DNA of 64,000 bases from MWFE01 sp964481075 (GCA_964481075.1 CAYZSD010000002.1:14756-78755); one strand, 5' to 3'. Counted from the first letter of the stretch, positions 33,752-42,566 are shown. Notes: a model not told the origin generated them from the letters alone. Made by a program: numbers and translations.

Positions 33752-34711
33752 TTAATCTTCGTATTCCATGGTAATCTTTGTACCGTATGTTTTATCCTCA
33801 AGCTTTGTGGCTTCCGTTATTACGCTCATCTTGCCTCCATTTTCAATGAAGTTGAGGCATGCCTTAATTTTTGGAGACATGTTGCCTTCACCAAACATTC
33901 CCTCAGCAATATACCGTTGAGCATCGGCCATGTTAAGAAACTCGAGCTTCTTCTCGTTGGGCTTTTTATAGTTAAGGTAAACGTATGAAACGTCGGTGAG
34001 AATATAAAACTCATCAGCTTTAATTCTAGCACCCATTAGTGCTGAAGCTAAATCCTTATCTATAACAGCTTCGGAAGGCCTAATATCACCTTTTTCGTCA
34101 ATGTAAACAGGAATTCCTCCTCCACCCGAAGCAATTACAATAATTCCTTGGTTTACTAGCTGTTCGATAACTTTTTCGTTAAGTATTCCTATTGGTTGAG
34201 GTGATGGTACAACCCTACGCCAACCGCTGCCAGTATCCTTAATCTCCTCCTTAAAAACCCAACCCTTTGTATTGACAAGCTGATCGGCCTGTTCCTTAGT
34301 ATAGATTTTCCCAACACGTTTGGTTGGATTACTAAAGGCTGGGTCGTCTTTCTTAACTATGACTGGGGTAACAAGACAGCACACCTCTTTGTTGATTCCA
34401 TGCTTGCGAAGTACATTGCGCAACATGCGCTCAATCATATAACCTATACCTCCCTGAGAATCGGCAACACAAATATCCAGAGGCATTTGAGGAATGCCAT
34501 ACATCTCTTCTCCGGCATCGTTTCGCATAAGAATGTTTCCAACCTGAGGCCCATTTCCATGACTTATCACTAAATTATATCCCTCCTTTAACAGGTAGAT
34601 AAGATTTTCCATGGTATCGGTAGTATTCTGCTCCTGCTCCTCAATTGTGCCTACCTGATTACCTCGAAGTAAAGCATTACCGCCAAGTGCTACAACTGCT
34701 AATTTATTCAT
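33752..34711 (-). CDS. arcC: Carbamate kinase
   Basis: Carbamate kinase converts carbamoyl phosphate + ADP to ATP + carbamate, the energy-yielding step of the arginine deiminase route. The family opening ALGGNALLRGNQ, the SHGNGPQVG motif, the substrate loop PSPQPIGI and IASGGGGIPVY are intact; the length of 319 is typical. It is the first gene of a pair with ornithine carbamoyltransferase. A TAGTTTTG -7 element lies about 40 bases upstream. Confidence 0.97.
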   Translation of the reverse strand: MNKLAVVALGGNALLRGNQVGTIEEQEQNTTDTMENLIYLLKEGYNLVISHGNGPQVGNILMRNDAGEEMYGIPQMPLDICVADSQGGIGYMIERMLRNVLRKHGINKEVCCLVTPVIVKKDDPAFSNPTKRVGKIYTKEQADQLVNTKGWVFKEEIKDTGSGWRRVVPSPQPIGILNEKVIEQLVNQGIIVIASGGGGIPVYIDEKGDIRPSEAVIDKDLASALMGARIKADEFYILTDVSYVYLNYKKPNEKKLEFLNMADAQRYIAEGMFGEGNMSPKIKACLNFIENGGKMSVITEATKLEDKTYGTKITMEYED

Positions 34712-34748
34712 AATTAAAATATTAATTGGTTTTCATGATTTTGAACAG

Positions 34749-34756
34749 CAAAACTA
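34749..34756 (-). promoter_or_regulatory. -7 element of the arcC-arcB operon
   Basis: TAGTTTTG on the minus strand matches TAnnTTTG, 38 bases before the arcC ATG. No strong -33 TTG lies at the ideal distance. Confidence 0.5.
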
Positions 34757-34929
34757 GAAATTATTTTTATTCCAACCACTACATATACCCTTGTTAGTAT
34801 CATAAACCCTTAATTAGTAGCACAATGTTTAATAACATATTCAGGTTTTATCATGCAAAAAAGCAATTGAATGATGCAACGATTTCACCTAACATACGTT
34901 CTTTAAATACAAGAACTTTGTTTTGGACG

Positions 34930-35718
34930 ATGATAGCAACTACTAAATTTTTTTCTGCTTTGCTTATTGCTTTACTTGGAATAGGCAATCTTTTTGCCCA
35001 AAACAAAGCCAAATTGTTTACGGAAGAAATTCTTTTTGAACCAATACTGAACTCTGATTGGTTTGATGAAACGCTTACCCTAACCGAAATCGTTTCATAC
35101 CCAAATATTGACGAGAATAAGACTATTGCATTAGCTAATGGCTATGCTACGTATTTAATTGATAATAAAAACCTTTACCTTGAATCGGGGATTTTTAACT
35201 TCTACGTTCCAGTAGCAATAGACATAGTTTACACTAAGTACCCATTTAATCGTATCGACTGGATAACAAACTATTATATCCTTTTGGCTCAAAGGGTGAA
35301 AGCTTTGCTTGAAATGGACTCGACATTAAACACCACAAAAATTGACTGGCAACTTATTATGCAAACAAAATGCATGACAGAAAGTGATGCGCAAAAACTT
35401 TTTCATGGAATTGTTATTCACTTAAGGAGCACAGTACCTCAAAGAGTAGAAAGCAAAAAAACTCACGCCCTTTCGCCGAGTTACCGATTGAAAGAAAAGT
35501 CTCTTAAGCCCTATCAAAGAAGCGAAAAGTTATTGCAATCGGAACTTTCAGAAAGGGAATTAATAGCAATTCTTTACCCAGTGAGCATCAATAAGAAAGT
35601 CAAAAATCAGCACATCCCAGTGAAAACAAAAGTTGAAAACGATACACCTTGCCCCAGTTTTCCAAATCATCGAAAAGCCACTAAAAAGGGTTGGCTTCCC
35701 TGGTTACGAAGGAGATAG
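34930..35718 (+). CDS. Secreted protein of unknown function
   Basis: From the ATG at 34930 the protein has a signal peptide (MIATTKFFSALLIALLGIGNLFAQ) and 262 residues in all. The first part after it is mixed alpha/beta with a YPFNRIDWITNYYILLAQRVKALLE-like helix. The last 90 residues are strongly basic with a Lys/Arg-rich end (KKGWLPWLRRR). I do not recognise the family. The frame is open from an ATG at 34825, but that adds 35 residues before the signal peptide. It is the only plus-strand gene between 31.5 and 42.5 kb, diverging from arcC and converging on the gene at 35719 with no spacing. Confidence 0.65.
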   Translation: MIATTKFFSALLIALLGIGNLFAQNKAKLFTEEILFEPILNSDWFDETLTLTEIVSYPNIDENKTIALANGYATYLIDNKNLYLESGIFNFYVPVAIDIVYTKYPFNRIDWITNYYILLAQRVKALLEMDSTLNTTKIDWQLIMQTKCMTESDAQKLFHGIVIHLRSTVPQRVESKKTHALSPSYRLKEKSLKPYQRSEKLLQSELSERELIAILYPVSINKKVKNQHIPVKTKVENDTPCPSFPNHRKATKKGWLPWLRRR

Positions 35719-36198
35719 CTATCCCTTATGGTAGTCGGCAATCTCTATTTCAATCTGCTTTTCTTCGCAAATAGCTTGCACCTTATTCTTGATTTCAATA
35801 ACCTTTGCATAAGGTAGCCAGCCAAGCTGAACTATCTTACGCTTCCCTGTACGCTTGTAAAAAGCAATGTAGGTGGGGCCAAGTTTTACCTTCGATAGGG
35901 TTTGCCATATTATTTTATCTGGAACTTTACCAAAAAAACCAAATTTATATTCCAGAGCATGCTCATCGGCATTGATGAAAAGTTTGGCAACATAACTTGT
36001 GTATCCAAAATAGATAAAAATTAGTGCATTTCCTCCAAGAGTAAGGAAAAACCATTCATTAGGATTATTCTTACGGTGGAGGATTAGGAATGAGATTAAA
36101 GAAATACCAATGAATAAGATTGCGAGCACAAGTAGAAATCGCTTGTAGCGACTACCCCTCTCTTCCATTTGGTTAAGGTTAATTGAAAATGGTTCCAT
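35719..36198 (-). CDS. Small two-helix membrane protein with PH-like domain
   Basis: This 159-residue protein has two membrane helices (about residues 20-40 and 50-70). A cytosolic beta-rich segment follows (ADEHALEYKFGFFGKVPDKIIW, then VKLGPTYIAFYKRTGKRKIVQL) ending in a helix, resembling bacterial PH-like (YcxB/YdbT-type) domains. The function is unknown. A TACCTTTG -7 element lies about 30 bases upstream, so it has its own promoter. Its stop directly abuts the stop of the convergent secreted protein. Confidence 0.72.
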   Translation of the reverse strand: MEPFSINLNQMEERGSRYKRFLLVLAILFIGISLISFLILHRKNNPNEWFFLTLGGNALIFIYFGYTSYVAKLFINADEHALEYKFGFFGKVPDKIIWQTLSKVKLGPTYIAFYKRTGKRKIVQLGWLPYAKVIEIKNKVQAICEEKQIEIEIADYHKG

Positions 36199-36226
36199 TG
36201 TGGTTGGGATTAAAAATTAGGGTATT

Positions 36227-36234
36227 CAAAGGTA
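36227..36234 (-). promoter_or_regulatory. -7 element for the 35719 gene
   Basis: TACCTTTG on the minus strand fits TAnnTTTG exactly, 29 bases before the ATG at 36198. Confidence 0.5.
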
Positions 36235-36306
36235 ATAGTTTTATGGCATTGAAAGAAAGAAATAGGATTCTTTCTAATACTCGTTAAAAAAGAAATTATT
36301 ATTGTA

Positions 36307-36362
36307 CGAAAAAAGCTGCCTGTTCTGACCATTATTGCAAATGATCATTCTAGCAGCTTTTA
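36307..36362 (-). terminator. Intrinsic terminator after glyA
   Basis: On the minus strand AAAAGCTGC ... GCAGCTTTTTT forms a long stem with an inner TGATCATT / AATGGTCA pairing, followed by Ts. It lies 20 bases past the glyA stop. Confidence 0.8.
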
Positions 36363-36381
36363 GTATTGTTGAAAACAAAAA

Positions 36382-37662
36382 TTACCAAGCGAAAAGAGGG
36401 AATCCGTGCATTAGTTTGTTTACCCTTTCTCGAACGCTATCGATAATTACTTGATTTTCAATGCTGCAAATTACCTCATCAATTAAATCGACAATAACAG
36501 GCATGTGTTCCTCTTTCAGGCCACGAGTAGTTACTGCAGGAGTACCAACTCTAATTCCAGAGGTTTGAAATGGAGAACGGGAGTCGAATGGTACCATGTT
36601 CTTATTTATGGTAATATCGGCAAGAACAAGCGTGTTCTCAACCTTCTTTCCAGTAATATCGGGGAATTTTGTTCGTAAGTCGATAAGCATTGAGTGGTTA
36701 TCGGTTCCACCAGAAACCACCTTGTAACCTTTAGCAACGAAAGCTTTTGCCATTTCGGCAGCATTTTTCTTTACTTGCAACTGGTATTGTTTGTATTCAG
36801 GTTGTAGGGCTTCGCCAAAAGCAACTGCTTTAGAAGCGATTACATGCTCAAGTGGTCCCCCCTGAATTCCAGGAAATACGCTGCTATTCAGAATTTGCGA
36901 CATCTTCTTTACTTCGCCTTTTGGCGTTTTAAGCCCCCAGGGGTTATCGAAGTCCTTACCCATAAGTATAATTCCACCTCGTGGGCCACGGAGTGTTTTA
37001 TGGGTTGTTGAGGTTACAATGTGAGCGAAATCTACCGGGTTATCCAAAAGACCTGCTGCTATCAATCCTGCTGGGTGAGCCATGTCGAAAAGAAAGATAG
37101 CTCCTACCTTATCAGCAATTTCACGCATTCGTTTGTAATCCCATTCCCTAGAGTAGGCCGAAGCTCCACCTACAATGAGTTTTGGCTTATGCTCGAGGGC
37201 AAGCTTCTCCATTTGGTCGTAATCAACCGTCTCTGTCTCCTTACTAACCTCGTAGGATACAGCATTGTACCATATTCCTGACATATTAACAGGTGAACCA
37301 TGTGAAAGGTGCCCTCCATGCGAAAGATCCAAACCAAGGAATGTATCACCTGGCTGCATAACAGCCATGAAAACAGCCATGTTTGCTTGAGCTCCAGAGT
37401 GTGGTTGAACGTTAGCCCACTCAGCGTTGAAAAGTTTCTTTAGCCTATCGATGGCAAGCTGTTCCGTTTGGTCAACAATTTGGCAACCACCATAGTATCG
37501 GGCGCCAGGGTATCCTTCAGCGTACTTGTTAGTGAGTACCGACCCCATAGCTTCGAGCACTTGTGGGCTAACAAAGTTCTCGGATGCAATAAGCTCGATG
37601 CCGTGCATCTGCCTTAGCTTTTCCTGATCAATCAGGTCGAAAATTTCTTTATCTCTTGTCAT
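36382..37662 (-). CDS. glyA: Serine hydroxymethyltransferase
   Basis: This PLP enzyme converts serine + tetrahydrofolate to glycine + methylene-tetrahydrofolate. Visible motifs are IELIASENFVSP at the start, NKYAEGYPGARYYGG, the PLP-lysine segment TTTHKTLRGPRGG and the C-terminal SGIRVGTPAVTTRG. The length of 426 is standard. The start ATG is at 37662. The gene lies 55 bases downstream of a lone receiver-domain gene on the same strand and ends at a strong terminator. Confidence 0.98.
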   Translation of the reverse strand: MTRDKEIFDLIDQEKLRQMHGIELIASENFVSPQVLEAMGSVLTNKYAEGYPGARYYGGCQIVDQTEQLAIDRLKKLFNAEWANVQPHSGAQANMAVFMAVMQPGDTFLGLDLSHGGHLSHGSPVNMSGIWYNAVSYEVSKETETVDYDQMEKLALEHKPKLIVGGASAYSREWDYKRMREIADKVGAIFLFDMAHPAGLIAAGLLDNPVDFAHIVTSTTHKTLRGPRGGIILMGKDFDNPWGLKTPKGEVKKMSQILNSSVFPGIQGGPLEHVIASKAVAFGEALQPEYKQYQLQVKKNAAEMAKAFVAKGYKVVSGGTDNHSMLIDLRTKFPDITGKKVENTLVLADITINKNMVPFDSRSPFQTSGIRVGTPAVTTRGLKEEHMPVIVDLIDEVICSIENQVIIDSVRERVNKLMHGFPLFAW

Positions 37663-37717
37663 AACGATTTAATTGATAATGAGATTAGATGATGGTTTGT
37701 AAATATGATTTGTTGTT

Positions 37718-38104
37718 TTACCATTCCAGTTCATTAAGAACTCTTTCGATATCAGCCTTACTAATAGGTTTAGTAATGAAGGCTTTCATTCCAGCGTTAA
37801 AACAATCGTACTCAAGGTCCTGGTTTGCAAATGCAGTTTGAGCAACGATTACAATATCGGGGTATCTATTTACTAAGTCCTTGGCAATTTCCAATCCGTT
37901 AATATCAGGGAGTCGAATGTCCATGAAAATTAGGTTAGGAATTGGGTGATTATCAAAAAAGTCGAAGGTTTCCTTGGCTGATTTTACGAAGCTCAATTTC
38001 GCTCCACTTTTCTTGAGCATCTCTCTGAAAAGTGTGCTGCTTATCTTATCATCCTCAACTATTAGAATAGTTTTCCCCTCGTATTTTCCTTCAAAATTTA
38101 CCAT
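37718..38104 (-). CDS. Stand-alone response-regulator receiver protein
   Basis: This single receiver domain of 128 residues has the acidic pair VEDDK near residue 17, the phospho-acceptor Asp in LIFMDIRLPD, the switch Thr in VAQTAF and the Lys in FITKPIS. There is no output domain, so it acts as a phosphate shuttle or protein-interaction switch. The ATG at 38104 is preferred; the TTG three codons upstream is possible. No cognate kinase is adjacent, and the downstream neighbour is glyA. Confidence 0.92.
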   Translation of the reverse strand: MVNFEGKYEGKTILIVEDDKISSTLFREMLKKSGAKLSFVKSAKETFDFFDNHPIPNLIFMDIRLPDINGLEIAKDLVNRYPDIVIVAQTAFANQDLEYDCFNAGMKAFITKPISKADIERVLNELEW

Positions 38105-38311
38105 AATTGTCAATCATATATATTAAATGTCAATATCTTGATGGATAGTTTCTTAAATAAAAAGATTTAAGTCAATAAAAAAAAATAAAATACAAATATA
38201 GGAAACCTCTCTTAGTAATTACAATACAATGTTGTTTAGTTAAGGATTTTTTTGCTAACTAAATGACATTGAATTACAAAACAAATGTTTTTAAAATTTT
38301 ATATTTGAAAT

Positions 38312-38347
38312 GTAAAAAAATAAGGCTGTTGATTTGACAGCCTTATT
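38312..38347 (-). terminator. Intrinsic terminator of the thrS-infC-rpmI-rplT operon
   Basis: AATAAGGCTGT and ACAGCCTTATT pair perfectly (11 bp, 7-base loop). On the minus strand a run of Ts follows. It lies 22 bases past the rplT stop. Between it and the next gene (38104) nothing else is evident. Confidence 0.9.
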
Positions 38348-38368
38348 GCAAAAATGGGTCAATTATTT

Positions 38369-38713
38369 CTACTTAACTGCCTCAAGAACGGCATTGAATG
38401 CTTCTGGGTGGTTCATAGCCATATCGGCAAGAACCTTACGGTTCAGGGCTATACCTTTTGCGGTAACTTTACCCATGAATTCGGAGTAGGTCATACCATG
38501 CTCCCTAACGGCAGCATTGATACGCATGATCCAGATTGCTCTGAATTCACCTTTCTTTTTCTTACGATCGCGGTAAGCGTAAGCTAACCCTTTCTCTAGG
38601 GTATTCTTTGCAACGGTGTAAACGTTGCGGCGGCCAAGGAAATTTCCTTTTGTTTGTTTTAGAATCTTTTTCCTTCTTGCCCTTGATGCAACTGCATTAA
38701 CTGAACGTGGCAT
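38369..38713 (-). CDS. rplT: 50S ribosomal protein L20
   Basis: L20 binds 23S rRNA early in large-subunit assembly. The very basic N-terminus (MPRSVNAVASRARRKKILKQ) and the core motif RDRKKKKGEFRAIWIMRINAA are diagnostic; length 114. It is the last gene of the conserved order thrS-infC-rpmI-rplT, 104 bases after rpmI. In other bacteria L20 represses this operon by binding its mRNA; I did not find a clear site here. Confidence 0.98.
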   Translation of the reverse strand: MPRSVNAVASRARRKKILKQTKGNFLGRRNVYTVAKNTLEKGLAYAYRDRKKKKGEFRAIWIMRINAAVREHGMTYSEFMGKVTAKGIALNRKVLADMAMNHPEAFNAVLEAVK

Positions 38714-38817
38714 AATTAATTTGATGATTTTGAATGGTTAGCGTTTCGTCTTTTCGAAATCTTTGCTGCTAAGTCATTCTGTTAATAAATAAAGTAACTT
38801 CAAATAAACGGTTTGTC

Positions 38818-39015
38818 TTACTTAAGAGCCAACAGCTGCTTAATGTTGTTGGTGTCAGCCTTGCTTACCAAACCAGAGTGGGTTAAATTCCTTTTTTGCT
38901 TGGTGGTTTTCTTGGTAAGAATGTGACTTTTGTAAGCATGCTTGCGCTTAATCTTCCCTGTTCCGGTAAGCGTAAAACGCTTCTTGGCACCGGAATTTGT
39001 TTTCATCTTTGGCAT
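38818..39015 (-). CDS. rpmI: 50S ribosomal protein L35
   Basis: This 65-residue, very basic protein begins MPKMKTNSGAKKRFTLTGTG and contains RKHAYKSHILTKKT, the standard L35 signature. It follows infC by 31 bases and precedes rplT in the conserved translation operon. Confidence 0.98.
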   Translation of the reverse strand: MPKMKTNSGAKKRFTLTGTGKIKRKHAYKSHILTKKTTKQKRNLTHSGLVSKADTNNIKQLLALK

Positions 39016-39046
39016 TCTACTTGTTTATGTTTAGTTAACAAAAAAA

Positions 39047-39604
39047 TCAGTTCTTCTTTTTAGTAGGCTTAGGACTGATAAACATTATCATTCGCTTTCC
39101 CTCAAGTTTTGGAAGTTGTTCTACCTTTCCGAAATCCTCAAGATCTTGGGCGAAGCGTAGCAAAAGTATTTCGCCTTTCTCCTTGAAAAGGATTGATCGT
39201 CCTTTAAAGAAAACGAATGCTTTCACCTTAGCACCATCGGTAAGGAATTTTTCTGCGTGCTTGAGCTTGAAGTTGTAGTCGTGCTCATCGGTGTTAGGGC
39301 CGAAACGAATTTCTTTAACAACAACTTTCTGTGCGTTAGCACGGATTTCCTTCTGTTTTTTCTTCTGTTGATACAGGAACTTCTGGTAGTCGATTACCCG
39401 ACAAACCGGTGGATCGGCCTTGTCGGAGATAAGCACTAGATCGAGATCTAGGCTATCGGCAAGCTTACGAGCCTCTTCTATGGTCATAACGCCTGCATTA
39501 TCAATATTTTCACCAACTACTCGGACTACCTTAATACGAATTTGTTCGTTTATTAGGTACTTGCCGTCCTGATCGGTTTTTTTCTTTAACACCGGTGTTG
39601 CGAT
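39047..39604 (-). CDS. infC: Translation initiation factor IF-3 (ATC start)
   Basis: IF-3 keeps 30S subunits free and checks the start codon-initiator tRNA pairing. The N-domain (YLINEQIRIKVVRVVGENID), the linker rich in Lys/Gln and the C-domain (KEIRFGPNTDEHDYNFKLKHAEKFL) are complete. No ATG is available: the frame contains GTG at 39592, but a strong Shine-Dalgarno AAGGAGG lies eight to nine bases before ATC at 39604 and 20 bases before the GTG. I therefore choose ATC, giving 185 residues. This matches the rare-start-codon autoregulation known for E. coli infC (AUU). Confidence 0.93.
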   Translation of the reverse strand: MATPVLKKKTDQDGKYLINEQIRIKVVRVVGENIDNAGVMTIEEARKLADSLDLDLVLISDKADPPVCRVIDYQKFLYQQKKKQKEIRANAQKVVVKEIRFGPNTDEHDYNFKLKHAEKFLTDGAKVKAFVFFKGRSILFKEKGEILLLRFAQDLEDFGKVEQLPKLEGKRMIMFISPKPTKKKN

Positions 39605-39612
39605 GCTCTGTC

Positions 39613-39619
39613 CCTCCTT
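39613..39619 (-). promoter_or_regulatory. Strong Shine-Dalgarno that sets the infC start
   Basis: On the minus strand AAGGAGG precedes the ATC at 39604. Strong sites of this kind are unusual for Bacteroidota, in which most genes lack one. Confidence 0.75.
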
Positions 39620-39643
39620 ACTTTAGTTAATAAATATGTTTCT

Positions 39644-41578
39644 TTACTCTATTTGCTTTCTCACCTCTTCGGTGATATGATTTACAAATTCGTTCAGGGT
39701 CATTGGGCCTTTATCGCCTTCTCCCTGAATTCTAACAGACACAAAATTATCGCTGGCTTCCTTTTCGCCAACAACTAATAGATAGGGAATACGTTTTAAC
39801 TCATTGTCCCTTATCTTCTTACCTACTTTCTCGTTCCTGTCATCAATTAGGGTGCGAATATCGGAATTATTTAAGAAATCACAAACTTTTTTTGCGTAAT
39901 CGTTAAATTTTTCACTTACTGGCAAAACCACTGCTTGATCGGGGGCAAGCCAAAGGGGGAATTTCCCTCCTGAGTGCTCAATAAGAACTGCAACAAAACG
40001 CTCCATGGAGCCAAAGGGAGCGCGATGAATCATAATCGGTCTGTGACGTTTATCATCGGAGCCTATGTATTCGAGGTCGAATCGCTCTGGAAGGTTGTAA
40101 TCGACCTGTATAGTGCCAAGCTGCCATTTTCTGCCAATGGCATCCTTCACCATAAAATCTAGTTTCGGCCCATAGAAAGCTGCTTCGCCTATTGCCGTTG
40201 TGGTTTTCAACCCTTTCTCTTCAACCGCTTCAATGATTGCTTGTTCGGCCTTCACCCAATTCTCTTCGCTACCAATGTACTTCTCCTTGTCGTTGGGATC
40301 GCGAAGCGATATCTGTGCTGTAAACTCATTGAAGCTTAAAGTTTTGAAGATGTAAAGAACAATATCAATAACTTTGATGAATTCTTCCTTTAGCTGGTCA
40401 GGGCGACAGAAAATGTGAGCATCGTCCTGAGTAAAACCTCGTACCCGGGTTAAACCGTGAAGTTCACCGCTTTGCTCGTACCTGTAAACGGTACCAAACT
40501 CGGCCATACGAACGGGTAAATCCTTATATGATCGTGGTTTAGACTTATATATCTCGCAATGGTGCGGGCAGTTCATGGGTTTCAAAAGGAATTCTTCGTC
40601 CTCGGCAGGGGTGTGAATGGGCTGAAATGAATCTTTTCCATACTTTGCATAATGACCAGAGGTAACATAAAGCTCCTTTTGTCCAATGTGTGGAGTTATC
40701 ACTTGCTCATATCCATACTTTTTCTGTACTCTTTTCAGGAATTGTTCTAGCCTTTCGCGAAGCTGAGCACCCTTGGGAAGCCACAAGGGAAGTCCTTGCC
40801 CAACTTTTTGCGAAAATGTAAAAAGTTCAAGTTCTTTCCCAACCTTGCGGTGATCGCGTTTCTTTGCCTCTTCAAGCATTACAAGGTACTCATCGAGCTG
40901 TGTTTTCTTTGGAAACGAAATTCCGTATATCCTTGTTAGCTGCTTGTTCTTCTCATTTCCACGCCAGTATGCACCAGCAATATTGAGCAATTTGAACGCT
41001 TTGATGTAGCTGGTATCGGGTAAATGTGGGCCTCGACAAAGGTCGGTGAAGTTGCCCTGAGTATAAAATGATATGGTACCATCGACGAGGTCGTTAATAA
41101 GTTCTACCTTATAGGGATCTCCTTTTGCGGTATAGGTTGAAAGTGCTTCTTCCTTCGATACTTCCTTGCGGGTTATCAATTCCTTAGCATCGACCAGTTC
41201 CTTCATCTTAGCTTCAATTTTTGGAAGATCGGCTTCAGAGATGGGAAGGTCACCAAAATCTATGTCGTAGTAGAATCCATTTTCGATGCTTGGTCCAATG
41301 CCTAACTTCACACCTGGGTAAAGAGCCTCCACGGCTTCGGGCATAAGGTGTGCCGATGAGTGCCAGAAAGCATGCTTGGCTTCTTCCTCGTCCCACTTGT
41401 GTAGCTTAACAGATGCATCAAAGGAAATTGGGCGGGAAAGATCCCAAAGCTCCCCGTTTACGGTTATTGACAGAACCTCTTTGGCAAGACGTTCGGAAAT
41501 ATTTTTGGCAATATCGAGACCTGTAACACCTTCCTGAAAACCCCGTGAATTACCATCGGGGAAAGTAATTGTAATCAT
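39644..41578 (-). CDS. thrS: Threonyl-tRNA synthetase
   Basis: This class II synthetase charges tRNA-Thr. It has a TGS domain (about residues 1-60), the editing/SAD domain with the zinc-like HxxxH motif HSSAHLMPEA, the catalytic core with motif 2 FGTVYRYEQSGELHGLTRVRGFTQDDAH, and motif 3 HRAPFGSMERF. A C-terminal anticodon-binding domain follows. The length of 644 is typical. It leads the thrS-infC-rpmI-rplT operon, 39 bases before infC, with TAGCTTTG upstream. Confidence 0.98.
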   Translation of the reverse strand: MITITFPDGNSRGFQEGVTGLDIAKNISERLAKEVLSITVNGELWDLSRPISFDASVKLHKWDEEEAKHAFWHSSAHLMPEAVEALYPGVKLGIGPSIENGFYYDIDFGDLPISEADLPKIEAKMKELVDAKELITRKEVSKEEALSTYTAKGDPYKVELINDLVDGTISFYTQGNFTDLCRGPHLPDTSYIKAFKLLNIAGAYWRGNEKNKQLTRIYGISFPKKTQLDEYLVMLEEAKKRDHRKVGKELELFTFSQKVGQGLPLWLPKGAQLRERLEQFLKRVQKKYGYEQVITPHIGQKELYVTSGHYAKYGKDSFQPIHTPAEDEEFLLKPMNCPHHCEIYKSKPRSYKDLPVRMAEFGTVYRYEQSGELHGLTRVRGFTQDDAHIFCRPDQLKEEFIKVIDIVLYIFKTLSFNEFTAQISLRDPNDKEKYIGSEENWVKAEQAIIEAVEEKGLKTTTAIGEAAFYGPKLDFMVKDAIGRKWQLGTIQVDYNLPERFDLEYIGSDDKRHRPIMIHRAPFGSMERFVAVLIEHSGGKFPLWLAPDQAVVLPVSEKFNDYAKKVCDFLNNSDIRTLIDDRNEKVGKKIRDNELKRIPYLLVVGEKEASDNFVSVRIQGEGDKGPMTLNEFVNHITEEVRKQIE

Positions 41579-41600
41579 ATCCTTAAAATTTTTGCGACTG

Positions 41601-41608
41601 CAAAGCTA
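41601..41608 (-). promoter_or_regulatory. -7 element of the thrS operon
   Basis: TAGCTTTG on the minus strand matches TAnnTTTG exactly and lies 23 bases before the thrS ATG, giving a short leader. Confidence 0.55.
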
Positions 41609-41716
41609 AAAAAATTATGGTAAAGTGATTAAAAAATTGTGATTATATATAAAGTATTTGAAAGGTATTTTGTTCGATGATTGGGAGAAATTTCAAGGAA
41701 TAACCATAATCCCATT

Positions 41717-42427
41717 TCAGAATATGTACCCAATCCTCAATCCATTAAGTACATTTGAACCGTAGCCGAAATCCGACTCCTTTAGATTAGGCAGGCTCAT
41801 CTCACCTTTAACGATTATATCCTGATAAACCTTGTAGCTAATACCATATAAAAACTCAAAACCAACAAAGAGATTCTTACTAACATAGAAGTCAACACCC
41901 GATACAATATTAATACCCAATGAATTGTAACCTCTTTCAGTTGTTACAATTGAACACCAGTAGCCACTACAGGAGTAATCATACCAACAACCACTTACTT
42001 CAGTTTTTAGATTATTTTCTTCAATATCCTGACTCGACTTTTTAATACTAAAGCTTAATTCAGCACCGATGTAGGGTGACAATCTTTTCGTGCCATTATA
42101 ATGTTTCTCAAACCCCAAGTTTATATTGTTTTCAAAGGTTTGTCTTTTATAAGAAGTTTTAATTGAATAGTAAGGATTAGTCAGATTCGATTCGCTACTC
42201 TGATTAATGTTCTTGAAGTTAAATGCAAGTCTGTATGCCAAGGAACTGCTAACAAATTTTCGAATTTTTATCTGGTTTAATGAGCTATTAAGTGAAATGT
42301 TTCCATTAAGTAGGTTTACATTGACTTCTGTTGCCCATGCATTTGGCATAAACTTGAGCGAATCCTGTGTGAAAGCTGCGATTGGGATAAGCATTATTGC
42401 AAAAATTAATATTGTTCTCATTTTCAT
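41717..42427 (-). CDS. Small outer-membrane beta-barrel protein
   Basis: This 236-residue protein has a signal peptide (MKMRTILIFAIMLIPIAAFTQ) and then eight or so alternating strands ending in LNGLRIGYIF, like OmpA/OmpW-type small barrels. A Cys-rich loop (SGCWYDYSCSGYWC, around residues 144-158) is unusual and may hold one or two disulphides. The family is not recognised. It has its own TATCTTTG -7 element. Expression or a binding role cannot be told from the sequence. Confidence 0.75.
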   Translation of the reverse strand: MKMRTILIFAIMLIPIAAFTQDSLKFMPNAWATEVNVNLLNGNISLNSSLNQIKIRKFVSSSLAYRLAFNFKNINQSSESNLTNPYYSIKTSYKRQTFENNINLGFEKHYNGTKRLSPYIGAELSFSIKKSSQDIEENNLKTEVSGCWYDYSCSGYWCSIVTTERGYNSLGINIVSGVDFYVSKNLFVGFEFLYGISYKVYQDIIVKGEMSLPNLKESDFGYGSNVLNGLRIGYIF

Positions 42428-42450
42428 AAAATTTTGGTTTTACTAACGAC

Positions 42451-42458
42451 CAAAGATA
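42451..42458 (-). promoter_or_regulatory. -7 element for the small barrel gene
   Basis: TATCTTTG on the minus strand, 24 bases before the ATG at 42427, with TTG about 21 bases upstream of it; a good TTG/TAnnTTTG pair. Confidence 0.6.
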
Positions 42459-42566
42459 GTGAAAACCTTATTATTACATCAAGTTTCAACGCAAGATTTG
42501 GAATAAATCGCTTTGAAATCATAATTCATTGCTACATTTACGGCTTTGTATTAAAAGTGAAACAAT

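Noticed and set aside
38714..38817. L20 leader-type regulatory structure between rplT and rpmI
   Set aside because: The gap is AT-rich with only weak pairing; I could not identify a convincing site by eye.
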